A stretch of 57,823 bases of DNA, taken from assembly GCA_017540945.1 (NCBI GenBank), contig JAFYAB010000047.1, positions 1-57,823 of the forward strand, written 5' to 3'. Below, one piece after another: positions 40,705 through 49,446 of the stretch. Below the pieces are notes generated by a model, which worked only from the letters and a program-made list of their open reading frames with translations, was not told where the DNA came from and made no database searches. Made by a program: the position numbers and the translations under genes. The DNA is from Oscillospiraceae bacterium (GTDB lineage Bacteria; Bacillota_A; Clostridia; Oscillospirales; Oscillospiraceae). Position 1 is the first letter of the stretch. Each line of letters starts with the position of its first letter.

Positions 40705-41535
40705 TTACAGCTCCTCCAGTCTGCCACCGTTCCAGGTGGCATTTTTCGCGTTTTTAGGGTTCCAGCCGCAGCCGGCGCAGTTCTGAGATTGGCACTTGAC
40801 GCCATCGTTGAACTGACAGGCGGTGTACGGCCTGGGCTTGGGCTTAGTGTTGTACTTGCGCTTTGCGGGAGGCTCCGGGGCCGGATCAGTGGCAGGGAGC
40901 TCCTTAACTTCCTCGCTTGGGGGCTTTCGGTGCGTGGGGAGCTTGTCCGGGATATAGCCGAATCGGCGGCACCAGCGCAGAAACGTATTCTCGCAGACGC
41001 CGAATTGCTTGCTCCAATCTCTGCAGTTCCCGATACCGCGGGCGTATTGCTTCCCGGCTTCGTGAAATTCATCGGGGACGGGCATACGCTCCCGGCCAAA
41101 CTTCACGCCCCGGGCCAGGGCGGCGTCAATGCCTTCCCGCTGGCGCTTCCGGATCGCCTCCCGCTCGGTCTGAGCGACGTAGGCCAGGAGCTGGAGGACA
41201 ATATCGGCGATCAGCCGGCCGGTAAGGTTTTTGTCATTCCGGGTGTCCAGCAGGGGCATGTCCAGCACCACAATGTCGGCATCCTTCTCCTTGACGATCT
41301 GCTGCCATTGCTCGATGATTTCATCGTAATTGCGGCCGAAGCGGTCCAGGCTGTGGACCACCAGCACGTCGCCGGCTTTCAGCTTCCGCACCATCTTCTG
41401 ATACTCGGGGCGGTTGAAATCCTTGCCGGATTGCTTGTCCATGTAGATTTTCTCGACCCCAAACTCCCGCATGGCGATCATCTGCCTGTCCTCGTTCTGA
41501 TCCTTGGAGGAGACGCGGACATAGCCGTAGATCAT
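40705..41535 (-). CDS. Serine recombinase (resolvase/invertase family)
   Basis: A 276-residue small serine recombinase. YVRVSSKDQ places the nucleophile at Ser9 or Ser10. LVVHSLDRFGRN (about 60-71), DTRNDKNLTGRLIADIV and the long E helix follow, then an HTH at about 165-195 (WSKQFGVCENTFLRWCRRFG). The C-terminal third is unusual: a Lys/Pro linker and a cysteine cluster CQFNDGVKCQSQNCAGCGW. It may resolve genome multimers or invert a segment, or be mobile-element derived. No obvious crossover repeats seen. A tyrosine integrase is encoded separately. Confidence 0.88.
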   Translation of the reverse strand: MIYGYVRVSSKDQNEDRQMIAMREFGVEKIYMDKQSGKDFNRPEYQKMVRKLKAGDVLVVHSLDRFGRNYDEIIEQWQQIVKEKDADIVVLDMPLLDTRNDKNLTGRLIADIVLQLLAYVAQTEREAIRKRQREGIDAALARGVKFGRERMPVPDEFHEAGKQYARGIGNCRDWSKQFGVCENTFLRWCRRFGYIPDKLPTHRKPPSEEVKELPATDPAPEPPAKRKYNTKPKPRPYTACQFNDGVKCQSQNCAGCGWNPKNAKNATWNGGRLEEL

Positions 41536-41729
41536 GCTCCCACCGCCTTCCTGTAGGCAGCGATCAGGCCGGTTTCATAATCCACGGGCTCGTCATCACC
41601 GAAGACGTAGGCCTTGCAGAAATTCTCATACATCGGGCAATCTTCGCGCCGGTGCTTCCAGCAGTCTTCCGAGCAGATCGCTTCGACGTAGGCCTCGGCC
41701 TCCCGGAGATCGTTACTTGGTGTCGCCAT
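41532..41729 (-). CDS. Small cysteine-rich hypothetical protein
   Basis: A 65-residue acidic protein (MATPSNDLREAEAYVEAICS) with four cysteines in CSEDCWKHRREDCPMYENFC. Overlaps the resolvase start by four bases and the upstream gene by 17 bases. Function unknown. Confidence 0.6.
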   Translation of the reverse strand: MATPSNDLREAEAYVEAICSEDCWKHRREDCPMYENFCKAYVFGDDEPVDYETGLIAAYRKAVGA

Positions 41730-42300
41730 CGGCGGCTCCTTTCAACGCGGCCTCGGCGGCCTCGCGGGTCAGAAAGACTGTCCGCCCGAGGTCATATGGT
41801 CCAAAGGTGTAGCAGCTCCCCAGGCCGTGTCCCTCGACAACCTCAATCGAACACACGAAGGTGTTGACCTGCTCGTTGCCTTCAACGTGGCCAGCGGGTC
41901 CGATGTAAGCATCGACCCAGAGAACTTTGCACACGATTACGCCGTACTCCGGATCGTCAATCTCATACAGGATATCTCCGATCTTATACGGCAGCACAAT
42001 CAGACGGCTCTCGGCGTCAGCCTTCATCCAGGTTCCAATCTTCCTGTGGAGCGGTCCGTAGGTGTCGTGCTCCAATTCGTGCCGATCCTCGGGGCTGAGC
42101 GCGTCAAGGGCGACTTCGAGCTGCCGCTGGCCACGTTCCAGGGCCATCTTGGCGCACCGGTCCGACAGATCGTGGACGCCGCAAGGCTCATAGCCGGTTT
42201 CTTCGTAGGCGTGCAACCGCTCGGCCACGGGGCCGAAGACCTCGACCCCGTTGACCAGGACGCAGGGACGCCCGTTTTTCAGATATGTCAATCTTCCCAT
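41713..42300 (-). CDS. Phage hypothetical protein
   Basis: A 195-residue protein. Residues 1-75 resemble small phage proteins that open with MxRLTYxxNG and carry ERLHAYEETGYEP. Residues 95-190 form a beta-rich domain (VLPYKIGDILYEIDDPEYGV, FLTREAAEAALK) seen alone in many Clostridia phage genes. It looks like two common small modules in one gene. Function unknown. Confidence 0.65.
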   Translation of the reverse strand: MGRLTYLKNGRPCVLVNGVEVFGPVAERLHAYEETGYEPCGVHDLSDRCAKMALERGQRQLEVALDALSPEDRHELEHDTYGPLHRKIGTWMKADAESRLIVLPYKIGDILYEIDDPEYGVIVCKVLWVDAYIGPAGHVEGNEQVNTFVCSIEVVEGHGLGSCYTFGPYDLGRTVFLTREAAEAALKGAADGDTK

Positions 42301-42311
42301 GTTGGCTCCTT

Positions 42312-43448
42312 TCAGAAAAGTGATAGCTGTTCAGTGCTGGTGGCCGCTGCCTCTTCGTGCTGTGCCTCCAGCTCCGAAATTCGATCTTCACCCAAAAATT
42401 TCATCATGCGGCGTTTCGTGTGCTCTGGCTGATCCTGGAAGCCGCGGTCCAGGATAGCTTGTTCTAAGCGCCGTATCTTTGCCTGCGCGGCCTTCTGCCG
42501 ATTTTCGCTCTTCCGAGCTTTGGCGGCCTTTGCGTCATCGGAAGCGTGGTGGATCGTGGCGCCCTCTGCAACGTCCTTCAGATCCTGGAGCAGATCCCGG
42601 CTTTCTTTGCGCTCGGCCCGGATGTTCAGAATCTCGATCTTGTCGATGCGCCCCAGGTAGAGGTCCATGCTCCGCTTCGACTCCTCACGGCGCTGGATGT
42701 CGGCCTTGCAGACCTTGGCAATCACCTCCGCGAGCGTCAGAGAGCAGGGCTTATTCAGGAACTTCACACCCTTGGTGATGTCTGCCCGCTGCTGGTCTGG
42801 AAGAAAGCCGACGCCTTTCTGTGTCCAGGAAATCTTCACATCGTAGAACACATTGCCGCGGACAGTCGAAAGGTCTTTCCCGAGTACCACGCAATGCTGG
42901 CAACCATAATGACAAAGCATCGGATCGTAGCACGAGGACCATTCCCGGGTCCTGCGGTTGTATCTGGATTGGTGCCTGCACACGCGCCCATGCTTGGAAG
43001 CCTGGAATTCTTCCCAGAGCTGATCTTCGACGGCCTTCTGATCGTCCTTGACCTTCTGGGCGCTCTTCTCATAGCACCACGGCTTGTCTGTCTCGTGCAA
43101 GGCACAGAAGCAGAGCTTTTCATAGTGGCATCCGGCAATCGGCGCATCCCGGAGAAGCGGGTGGTTCAGCGGACAGGGCCCGTCCATCTCGAAGTGCGGA
43201 CAAATGGTCGTGATATTGTCGTTTTCCTCTGTCCACTCGACGCCCATGAAGCTCATGTGGCCGCACATTGAGACCTCGTTGCGTTTCCAGAGCAGGCCAC
43301 AGGGCGCTTCAAAAACCACGTCCAGGCGCTGCCGGTAATCATAGGTCCAGCCGCCGTCAATGTCTCGCCACGGTCTGAGCCCGGGCGGCGTCTGGTCTTT
43401 GGTCCAGCCCTCGGCCAGCAGCCTTTGGCTCAGCTTGTTCGTCTCCAT
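42312..43448 (-). CDS. Cysteine-rich protein with a C-terminal sliding-clamp motif
   Basis: A 378-residue protein. The first 200 residues hold many Cys/His (CPHFEMDGPCPLNHP, CHYEKLCFCALHE, CHYGCQHCVVLG), suggesting several zinc sites. The last 120 residues are a basic helical region. It ends TEQLSLF; QL(S/D)LF is the consensus for binding the beta sliding clamp (DnaN). It sits between a ParB gene and small genes of the replication block. No family recognised; a DNA-replication-coupled role is inferred. Confidence 0.65.
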   Translation of the reverse strand: METNKLSQRLLAEGWTKDQTPPGLRPWRDIDGGWTYDYRQRLDVVFEAPCGLLWKRNEVSMCGHMSFMGVEWTEENDNITTICPHFEMDGPCPLNHPLLRDAPIAGCHYEKLCFCALHETDKPWCYEKSAQKVKDDQKAVEDQLWEEFQASKHGRVCRHQSRYNRRTREWSSCYDPMLCHYGCQHCVVLGKDLSTVRGNVFYDVKISWTQKGVGFLPDQQRADITKGVKFLNKPCSLTLAEVIAKVCKADIQRREESKRSMDLYLGRIDKIEILNIRAERKESRDLLQDLKDVAEGATIHHASDDAKAAKARKSENRQKAAQAKIRRLEQAILDRGFQDQPEHTKRRMMKFLGEDRISELEAQHEEAAATSTEQLSLF

Positions 43449-43449
43449 G

Positions 43450-44136
43450 TCAGATACCCGGGCAGGGCACCAGGCCGAAGTGCTCCTTCATGGTGTCCCG
43501 GAGCTCCTGCACCGTCTGGAGCATGACGGCCTTGTTCAGCGTCCGGTCAAATTCTGCCGTGCCGATGCTCATGAGTACCTTGTTCCGCTCGGTCAGATCT
43601 TCCACCTTTTCCAGCCTCTCGAAATCATCCAGCCTGAGCTGACGGTTGGCGTCGTGGGCGACGGTGTGGAGTTTGCCGTGGTCCAGCTCGGCGATCTTCA
43701 AGCGCCGGCGCACGGTAGACTGGGAGAAGCCGGACTTGTCGCTGATTTCCTCGACGGAACAGCCGACGAGCCGGAGCTGTTCAAAGCCCATAGCCTGCTC
43801 GTAGACCGTCAGATCGGAGCGCTGCATGTTCTCCAGGAGCATGGTGCTCAGCTGCTCCTTCCGGTCCATGATCTCCACGGCGCAGGGGACGGTGGAAAGG
43901 ACCGCCAGCTTCGCCGCAGCGAGCCGCCTGTGGCCGATGACCACGACGTAGTGCGGAGCATCGTCATCGGGGATCGTCACGCCATCGACCCGCTCGGCGG
44001 CGACAACGGTAAGGTTCTGCCGGATGCCGTTGGTGCGGATGCTCTCGGCCAGCTCGGACAGGTCGCCCAAATCTTTCCGGGGGTTATCGGGGTGTGGGAT
44101 CAATTCCTCTACGGGAAGTTCGTAAATGTCAATCAT
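43450..44136 (-). CDS. ParB/Spo0J-like DNA-binding protein
   Basis: A 228-residue ParB-family protein: N-terminal domain VEELIPHPDNPRKDLGDLSE (10-29), GHRRLAAAKLA (about 68-78, the CTP-binding GxRR motif), and an HTH at about 115-145 (CSVEEISDKSGFSQSTVRRR). AAAGGAG lies nine bases before the ATG. No ParA-like partner is encoded, so it more likely regulates transcription or replication than partitions a plasmid form. It follows the methyltransferase. Confidence 0.85.
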   Translation of the reverse strand: MIDIYELPVEELIPHPDNPRKDLGDLSELAESIRTNGIRQNLTVVAAERVDGVTIPDDDAPHYVVVIGHRRLAAAKLAVLSTVPCAVEIMDRKEQLSTMLLENMQRSDLTVYEQAMGFEQLRLVGCSVEEISDKSGFSQSTVRRRLKIAELDHGKLHTVAHDANRQLRLDDFERLEKVEDLTERNKVLMSIGTAEFDRTLNKAVMLQTVQELRDTMKEHFGLVPCPGI

Positions 44137-44158
44137 GAAATTTGGCTCCTTTCATGGT

Positions 44159-44184
44159 GCCCTGCGGGTGCTGCCCCGCAGGGC
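44159..44184. other. Perfect 10-bp hairpin between methyltransferase and ParB genes
   Basis: GCCCTGCGGG (44159-44168) and CCCGCAGGGC (44175-44184), 6-base loop, no T-tract. Lies in the 54-base gap between the two genes; it may stabilise or process the mRNA or slow transcription. Confidence 0.6.
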
Positions 44185-44190
44185 GGTGTT

Positions 44191-46011
44191 TTACGTCGCG
44201 GCCGCAAGGAGCGGCACGGCGCTTTGGGTTGCGGGATCGGACAGGTAAAACGCAGACTGGCTCATGACCGTGGCGTACATCTGTGCGCCGGAGCCATCGG
44301 AGCCGTCACCGTGGAAGCTGTCAACGACGGCCTTCTCAGCCTTGCTCATATTCGCGTAGGCGGCTCGGCCATAGCTCGGCGGCAGCCAATTCCGGTTTTT
44401 CGCCGCATAGATGTTGAGGCGGTCTATCAGTGGCATCGTCTCAGGCAGGAACTTGATGTGGATGGTGCCCTTTTTGAAGAAGTCGACCTTGAAGTACGCC
44501 AGCTCAATGTTCCGCAGGGAGCCTTGTTCAGCCCATGCCAGTCTTGCAGAGAGGTCGTAGCCCTCCGGGCGCTTCCCGCCGAGGTAGTCAAACACTTTCT
44601 CCAGATCAGAGATCACGGCATAGGCGGTGTTCTTGCAGAACTCGCGGCCGGAGGTCCGGTAGCTGTACTCAAAGACATAGGTGGGAAGGATGACCTTCTT
44701 GCCGACCTTGTGGGCCTTGTTCGTTGCCCAGCCGGTAAAGTAGTGGATATTCTGTGAGCATTCCGGGTACCAGGAATGTTCTGCCGTCATCTTTTCAAAC
44801 AGGTCAATGATTGCCTCCTTAACGCCCTTGGTGATAGAGGCGTTCATTTCAACGGCGATCTGCTTAATGTTGAAGGCTGAAAACTCATAGTTTGCCATGC
44901 GGTCAACGTTCTCACGGTAGGTTTTTTGAAGCTCGCTGGTAAGCTTGCCGGTGAATTCCTTGTTGGACAGAAGCGCCGACCAGTATTTCAGCCGGACCGT
45001 GCGGAGGTATTTGTTGAGATCGAAGCCCCGAATGTAGTTGTCATCACCGACGGTCAGAGTGAGGATCGGCATCTTGTCGAAGCTCTCCTTTGCATTGAGC
45101 TTGCGCCCAATGTATGGCACCAGCGCCATGTATTCCTTGACGAGCTCCATCGTTGCGGCAACTTCGGTGTTGTAATACTGGATCGCTCGCTCGATGTAGT
45201 CACCGGCAACAAGGTCGTGGATTTCGGCGTCCTGGACAACCTCGGCTTCCTGTGCCCGCTTCATCCGTTCCCAGATCGTGCTTTCTTCCGCTTCCACAGG
45301 GAAGGGAACGGTGACCCTGATGATTGCAACGTCAACAGAGGCGTAGCGCTCTGCATCTTTGGAAAAAGCATTTTCGATGAACTCCACGGTAGCGCCGAGC
45401 TCGTCAAGCCGTTTCTTCAAGACCTGCCGTGTTGTCGTGTAGGGGTTTCGGATCGTCTCTGCATTCAGGAGACAGATCACCATCCCGCCGCCGCGCTGCA
45501 TGTCAATCGCTTTGAGCATGTGCTTGTCCCCGTCGGCAAAAGGCGGGTTCATCAAAATCAGCTGATACCGCTTGTAGGTACGGTAGGTCAGGAAATCATC
45601 GTGGACGATGTGAAGCCCAGCCTTGCGGATCATATCAGCCTCATTTTCAAGCCGATTGCTTTCAACCCTCTGCGCTTGGGTCAGCTGGGAATAGCTGAGC
45701 CTCCTAAACGGATCTCTCTGCTCTTGGATTTCATCCAACTTTTCCTGTGAGAAGTTGTACTTGAGGATTTGCCGGAGATACGGGTCGATCTCGCAGGCGT
45801 CAATGTCCAGGTCGCGGTCGCCGTGGCTGTATCTCGACACAAGGTATTTCCGCATCAGGGCTTGGATCAGGTCGCCCTTTCCGGCAGACGGTTCGAGGAC
45901 TGACTGAATGTGGGTGAAGTCCAGACCGGCCAGCATCTTCTCGGCGACGGACGGCGGCGTCGGGTAGAACTGATCGTTGCCGCCGGTCGTTGTCAGATCA
46001 GTCGGTCTCAT
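44191..46011 (-). CDS. N6-adenine DNA methyltransferase with DUF4942 domain
   Basis: A 606-residue protein. SAM-binding motif I EPSAGKGD at 40-47 and catalytic NPPF at 155-158 mark an N6-adenine methyltransferase. Residues from about 250 to 600 are a DUF4942-type domain (FDKMPILTLTVGDDNYIRGF, WYPECSQNIHYFTGWATN). No restriction nuclease is nearby, so it is an orphan enzyme, probably for protecting phage DNA or marking replication/packaging sites. Confidence 0.9.
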   Translation of the reverse strand: MRPTDLTTTGGNDQFYPTPPSVAEKMLAGLDFTHIQSVLEPSAGKGDLIQALMRKYLVSRYSHGDRDLDIDACEIDPYLRQILKYNFSQEKLDEIQEQRDPFRRLSYSQLTQAQRVESNRLENEADMIRKAGLHIVHDDFLTYRTYKRYQLILMNPPFADGDKHMLKAIDMQRGGGMVICLLNAETIRNPYTTTRQVLKKRLDELGATVEFIENAFSKDAERYASVDVAIIRVTVPFPVEAEESTIWERMKRAQEAEVVQDAEIHDLVAGDYIERAIQYYNTEVAATMELVKEYMALVPYIGRKLNAKESFDKMPILTLTVGDDNYIRGFDLNKYLRTVRLKYWSALLSNKEFTGKLTSELQKTYRENVDRMANYEFSAFNIKQIAVEMNASITKGVKEAIIDLFEKMTAEHSWYPECSQNIHYFTGWATNKAHKVGKKVILPTYVFEYSYRTSGREFCKNTAYAVISDLEKVFDYLGGKRPEGYDLSARLAWAEQGSLRNIELAYFKVDFFKKGTIHIKFLPETMPLIDRLNIYAAKNRNWLPPSYGRAAYANMSKAEKAVVDSFHGDGSDGSGAQMYATVMSQSAFYLSDPATQSAVPLLAAAT

Positions 46012-46013
46012 GG

Positions 46014-46328
46014 TCAGTCACCCAGCTCGTCGGGCTCGCCGCCGGGATCGGCAGCGGGCGGTTCCTCGGTGGGCTTCTCGATGGGGGTCTTGGTCACCGT
46101 CCGCTGCTGGGAGGCGACGCCATCCCGGAAGCCCTTGTTGTAGACCGCCTGGACGTAGGCGCACATTTCGAGCTTGGACATGTGCTTGATCCGCTGCCAG
46201 TCCTCCTTCGGCATGGAGTGCATCAGCTCAATGGCCGCGGGGGTGGCCCGCTCGACCACGCGCATTTTCTTCCCGTACTTTGGGAGATCGGGGTTGAAGT
46301 CCAGACCGTACTTGGGAAAATCCAGCAT
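46014..46328 (-). CDS. Hypothetical early phage protein
   Basis: A 104-residue protein: basic N-terminus (MLDFPKYGLDFNPDLPKYGK), a helical centre (KMRVVERATPAAIELMHSMP...EMCAYVQAVYNKGFRDG) and an acidic Pro-rich tail. Two bases separate it from the methyltransferase. Function unknown. Confidence 0.6.
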   Translation of the reverse strand: MLDFPKYGLDFNPDLPKYGKKMRVVERATPAAIELMHSMPKEDWQRIKHMSKLEMCAYVQAVYNKGFRDGVASQQRTVTKTPIEKPTEEPPAADPGGEPDELGD

Positions 46329-46329
46329 C

Positions 46330-47055
46330 TCAGCCCACCTCCTCTACCGGGAAGGGGAGCACCGCGCGGCCGCCGCCCTCGACGGGATCACCGACCACAT
46401 TGGCATCGACCAGGGCGTCAACCAGGCGGGCGGCGTCGGCATAGCCCAGGGTGAACTTCTTGCGGAGATCGGCCAGGACGCACTTTCCGGTCTCCCGGAC
46501 GTACTTGGTGGCCGACTGGATCAGCCATTCCTGGTGGGTGAGCTTCCCGTCGCCGGGCTCGTCCTCCAGAAGGTCCTCCGGGAAGTCCTCGCCCTCGGGG
46601 GCGTCGCCGGCTCCTTCGTCCTCCTCGAACTCCTCCAGGGGCTCCTTGAACTTCGCATTGCTGGACGGACTTCCCTTGGACATGACATAGGGGCCGACCA
46701 GCAGGTTCTTCTCACGGACGTCACGGTAGAAGGCGCCCAAGAAGGAGCCGACCATCTTGACGAACAGGTTCTTAATTTTGGTGAACAGGGTCTCGGGAAG
46801 GGTGAAGCGCTCGTTCATCTTTAGAGTCAGAGCGCCGTCCTCCATGATGAACTGGATGGTGGCATCGGGGGAATTGAAGGGCTTATCGTCAGCCATCTCC
46901 AGCATGGAGATCTGAGCGTCAAGGCCCTGCTGGGGCTGGATCGTCAGCATGATCGGGTAGCCCTCGGTGTTGAAGGTGTAGATCAGGCCGTTCTCGTCGC
47001 AGATGTTTTCCAGTTTCTGACGGAATCCTTCGTACTTGTCAGCTTCGGTTGCCAT
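46330..47055 (-). CDS. Hypothetical protein with C-terminal FtsK-gamma-like winged helix
   Basis: A 241-residue protein. Residues 5-115 form an alpha/beta domain (FRQKLENICDENGLIYTFNT). An acidic linker (FEEDEGAGDAPEGED) lies at about 145-170. Residues 178-235 resemble the FtsK gamma winged helix (KYVRETGKCVLADLRKKFTL, ARLVDALVDANVVG). It may recognise a DNA sequence or support recombination. ATG at 47055 follows AAAGGAGCTATTTCACT. Confidence 0.65.
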   Translation of the reverse strand: MATEADKYEGFRQKLENICDENGLIYTFNTEGYPIMLTIQPQQGLDAQISMLEMADDKPFNSPDATIQFIMEDGALTLKMNERFTLPETLFTKIKNLFVKMVGSFLGAFYRDVREKNLLVGPYVMSKGSPSSNAKFKEPLEEFEEDEGAGDAPEGEDFPEDLLEDEPGDGKLTHQEWLIQSATKYVRETGKCVLADLRKKFTLGYADAARLVDALVDANVVGDPVEGGGRAVLPFPVEEVG

Positions 47056-47071
47056 AGTGAAATAGCTCCTT

Positions 47072-47509
47072 TCAGTCAAATAGTGTTGTCTGCCCGTTGT
47101 CCTCGGCGGGCATCCGGGTGATGTAGATTTCGGTGCGGGGGTTTTCTCGGTCCAGGAGGACTCGGCTGCCGTCGTGAGCCTTCACGATCCGGCTGTTATC
47201 GTCCTTGATGATGCCGTTGTTCACCAGAAGATCGTCGACGCAGGCCAGAAGGTTGAGCTGGTCCACAATGCGGTTGGTGTCCATGTAGAACAGGCACTTG
47301 ATGTTGATCGGCCATTCGATGGGCTTCACCGGGCGGGGCCGGAGCTGCCACCCGGCAAGCTCGGCGTATTCGTCGTGGACAGAGCCTTGCTTGATCCACT
47401 GCGTCTCGAACTTTTTGCAGACAGGGCAGCGTTTCCCGCGGCCGGCGATCATCTGGCTGTTCTTCTTGGTCCTGGGGCAGCCCTTGATGACGTACTTAAG
47501 TACCTTCAT
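47072..47509 (-). CDS. RusA-like Holliday junction resolvase
   Basis: A 145-residue endonuclease resolving branched DNA before packaging. The RusA pattern is present: VIKGCPRTKKNSQMI at the N-terminus, LNLLACVDDLLVNNGIIKDD with paired Asp (about 90-108), then PRTEIYITRM. An extra CPVCKK near 28 is less usual. The ATG at 47509 overlaps the upstream gene's end by 14 bases. Confidence 0.88.
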   Translation of the reverse strand: MKVLKYVIKGCPRTKKNSQMIAGRGKRCPVCKKFETQWIKQGSVHDEYAELAGWQLRPRPVKPIEWPINIKCLFYMDTNRIVDQLNLLACVDDLLVNNGIIKDDNSRIVKAHDGSRVLLDRENPRTEIYITRMPAEDNGQTTLFD

Positions 47510-48071
47510 CGTCGCCTCCTTCCAGCTCCAGCCGACCGAACATCTGACCGGCGAGCTGCCGCATGTGCTCACGGTAGCCGGGCGGGAGCTTGGCCCATTC
47601 AGCCTCCTGGGCTGAGATCGCCCGGTAGGATCGCTGGATGTTGGAGCCGATCACGGCCTCCACCGTGTCAGCGTCCATCTGCGCCCATTCGCGCAGGCGG
47701 TTCGGAGATCCGACCAGGCGTTGGAGCACGGGCGGGAGCTTGGCGTATTCCTCCTCGGCGCCGTAGAACCCATTGGAGAGCGCCTTCTTGATCCGGGTCC
47801 AGGCCTCGGCCTCAGACATTTGCTCTGGGGCGGTCAGCTTGCGGATTTCTTCCTTGATGACGCCGATGTTCGGCATGAAGCGGTCCGTGCTGGTGCGGAT
47901 ATGGGCCTCGACCGCCGCCTGGACAAGCGCCGCAGGCTCCTCCGCGAACATCCGCTGCCAGAGATCCACCAGGCCGAAAAGCGTCTGATCGGACATACTC
48001 TGGAAGGTGTCTGGGTAGTTGAGCTGCATGATCGTGATGATCTGCGCGGTCTCACTTCGGGTCATTGTCAA
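47496..48071 (-). CDS. Replicative helicase loader/inhibitor-like protein
   Basis: A 191-residue helical protein like the phage G40P loader family: TAQIITIMQLNYPDTFQSMS at the start and WQRMFAEEPAALVQAAVEAH, then MPNIGVIKEEIRKL. It would deliver the host helicase to the phage origin. Placed directly after the DnaD-like initiator with a 20-base overlap, the standard order. Confidence 0.8.
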   Translation of the reverse strand: MTMTRSETAQIITIMQLNYPDTFQSMSDQTLFGLVDLWQRMFAEEPAALVQAAVEAHIRTSTDRFMPNIGVIKEEIRKLTAPEQMSEAEAWTRIKKALSNGFYGAEEEYAKLPPVLQRLVGSPNRLREWAQMDADTVEAVIGSNIQRSYRAISAQEAEWAKLPPGYREHMRQLAGQMFGRLELEGGDDEGT

Positions 48072-48897
48072 ACGCTCCTTCCTGCGCCATCCTCAGAAGC
48101 CGGTCCGCGGTGGACGTGCCCTGGGCGGGGGCTCTGCCTGCCGGAGCTGCGCCGGCCGCGTGGTCTGAATAGTTGCCGTCCAGAACCTTGCAAAAGTTAT
48201 TCGGTTTGATAAGCCAGTCGAAGGTGATGATCCAGCCCCGGTTATTCTGGCCCTGCAGGAATGAGCTTTTCGGGATCTGGGCTATGGCTTCCAGGACCTT
48301 TTCCTCTCCATACTGCCGGAGCCTGGCGTTCAGTTGCTTGTACCGCGTGGTCTCCGGAACGATCTTCGTAATGGTCGAAAGGCCCAGCGCATTCCATGCG
48401 GTGATGATCTTCTGTCGGACGTCAGGCCGACAAGAACCTTCGTCAGAAGGTTCTACTATATCCTTACCTATCCTATCCTTACCTATCCTATCCTGTGTAT
48501 ACACAGGGGGTGTATACACGGTGCTGTCTGTGATTGCCTCGGGAGCAGCGGGGTCGATCCTGTGATATGCGCCGTTCGGCTCGATTTCAAGGGCTGCCTT
48601 TTCATCGGTGTACTTGGTCTCACGGTACCGATCCCGCTGCAGGTAGTTGTTTATGCGCCAGTGCTTGATGACCACGACGCCGCTGTCGAAGGGTATCAGA
48701 AACTTTTTCGCAAGCAGGAGTCGAAGATCATCTTCCTGGGCTCCACACTGGCGCATAATGGATTTCGGATTGTTGACGAATCCGTCATCGTCAGCCACCA
48801 TGCCAAGCGTCATGTAGAGGCACCTGGCGCCGAGGCTCATGTCAAGGAAGGCGTCAGAAAGGACGATTGTTCGGGCGAACATTCGCCGTTCTGCCAT
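48052..48897 (-). CDS. DnaD-like phage replisome organizer
   Basis: A 281-residue replication initiator. Residues 1-95 are a winged helix (SLGARCLYMTLGMVADDDGF, VVVIKHWRINNYLQRDRY). A linker contains a short tandem repeat QDRIGKDRIGKD (DNA near 48465-48490, CCTATCCTTA repeats). The C-terminal DnaB2/DnaD-like part is at about 150-225 and ends with a WIITFDWLIKPNNFCKVLDG motif. The repeat in the linker may also form part of the origin, as origins often lie in this gene. Confidence 0.85.
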   Translation of the reverse strand: MAERRMFARTIVLSDAFLDMSLGARCLYMTLGMVADDDGFVNNPKSIMRQCGAQEDDLRLLLAKKFLIPFDSGVVVIKHWRINNYLQRDRYRETKYTDEKAALEIEPNGAYHRIDPAAPEAITDSTVYTPPVYTQDRIGKDRIGKDIVEPSDEGSCRPDVRQKIITAWNALGLSTITKIVPETTRYKQLNARLRQYGEEKVLEAIAQIPKSSFLQGQNNRGWIITFDWLIKPNNFCKVLDGNYSDHAAGAAPAGRAPAQGTSTADRLLRMAQEGAFDNDPK

Positions 48898-48909
48898 GGT
48901 GATACCTCC

Positions 48910-49446
48910 TTAGAATGGAAGCTCGGAATCGTCATCCTCCAGCAGGGCGTAGTCGCCGGCCATCGGTGTCTGAGATCCGGGAGCGCCGGAGCCATAGCCG
49001 CCGGTAGTGGCAGCTGCGGAGTAGCCGCCGGCATAGCCACCGCCAGAGGGAGGACCGCCGCGAGCGGGCGGGGCGTCGTAGTCGTTGTAGCTGCCGGCGT
49101 AGCTGTTGCCGTTGCCGCCGTCCTTCTTGGACTCTCCGAAGTAGACGTTTTCAGCCACGACCTCGGCGCTGGTGCGCTTCTGTCCGTTGTTGTCGGTCCA
49201 GTTGCGCATCTGCAGCCGGCCGGAGACCACGGCCATGCGGCCCCTGGCGAAGTATTTGGAGACGAATTCGCCGGTGCTGCGCCAGGCAACAATGTCGATG
49301 AAGTCAGCCTCCCGCTCGCCGGTCTGCTGGTTGGCGAAGTCCCGATCCACAGCCAGCCGGAAGGAGGCGACGGCGACGCCGCTCTGGGTGCGCCGGAGCT
49401 CCGGATCACGGACCAGGCGGCCCATAAGGACGATGTGGTTAAGCAT
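48910..49446 (-). CDS. ssb: Single-stranded DNA-binding protein
   Basis: A 178-residue SSB. OB-fold: MLNHIVLMGRLVRDPELRRT, then FIDIVAWRSTGEFVSKYFAR and MAVVSGRLQMRNWTDNNGQK. A Gly/Ser/Tyr-rich disordered tail ends in DDDSELPF, the acidic tip that recruits partner proteins. The ATG is at 49446, and the gene ends 12 bases before the DnaD-like gene. Confidence 0.95.
   Translation of the reverse strand: MLNHIVLMGRLVRDPELRRTQSGVAVASFRLAVDRDFANQQTGEREADFIDIVAWRSTGEFVSKYFARGRMAVVSGRLQMRNWTDNNGQKRTSAEVVAENVYFGESKKDGGNGNSYAGSYNDYDAPPARGGPPSGGGYAGGYSAAATTGGYGSGAPGSQTPMAGDYALLEDDDSELPF

Noticed and set aside
48460..48495. CRISPR-like array at the CCTATCCTTA repeats
   Set aside because: Only a few short tandem units inside the replication initiator gene, encoding QDRIGKDRIGKD; no spacers.
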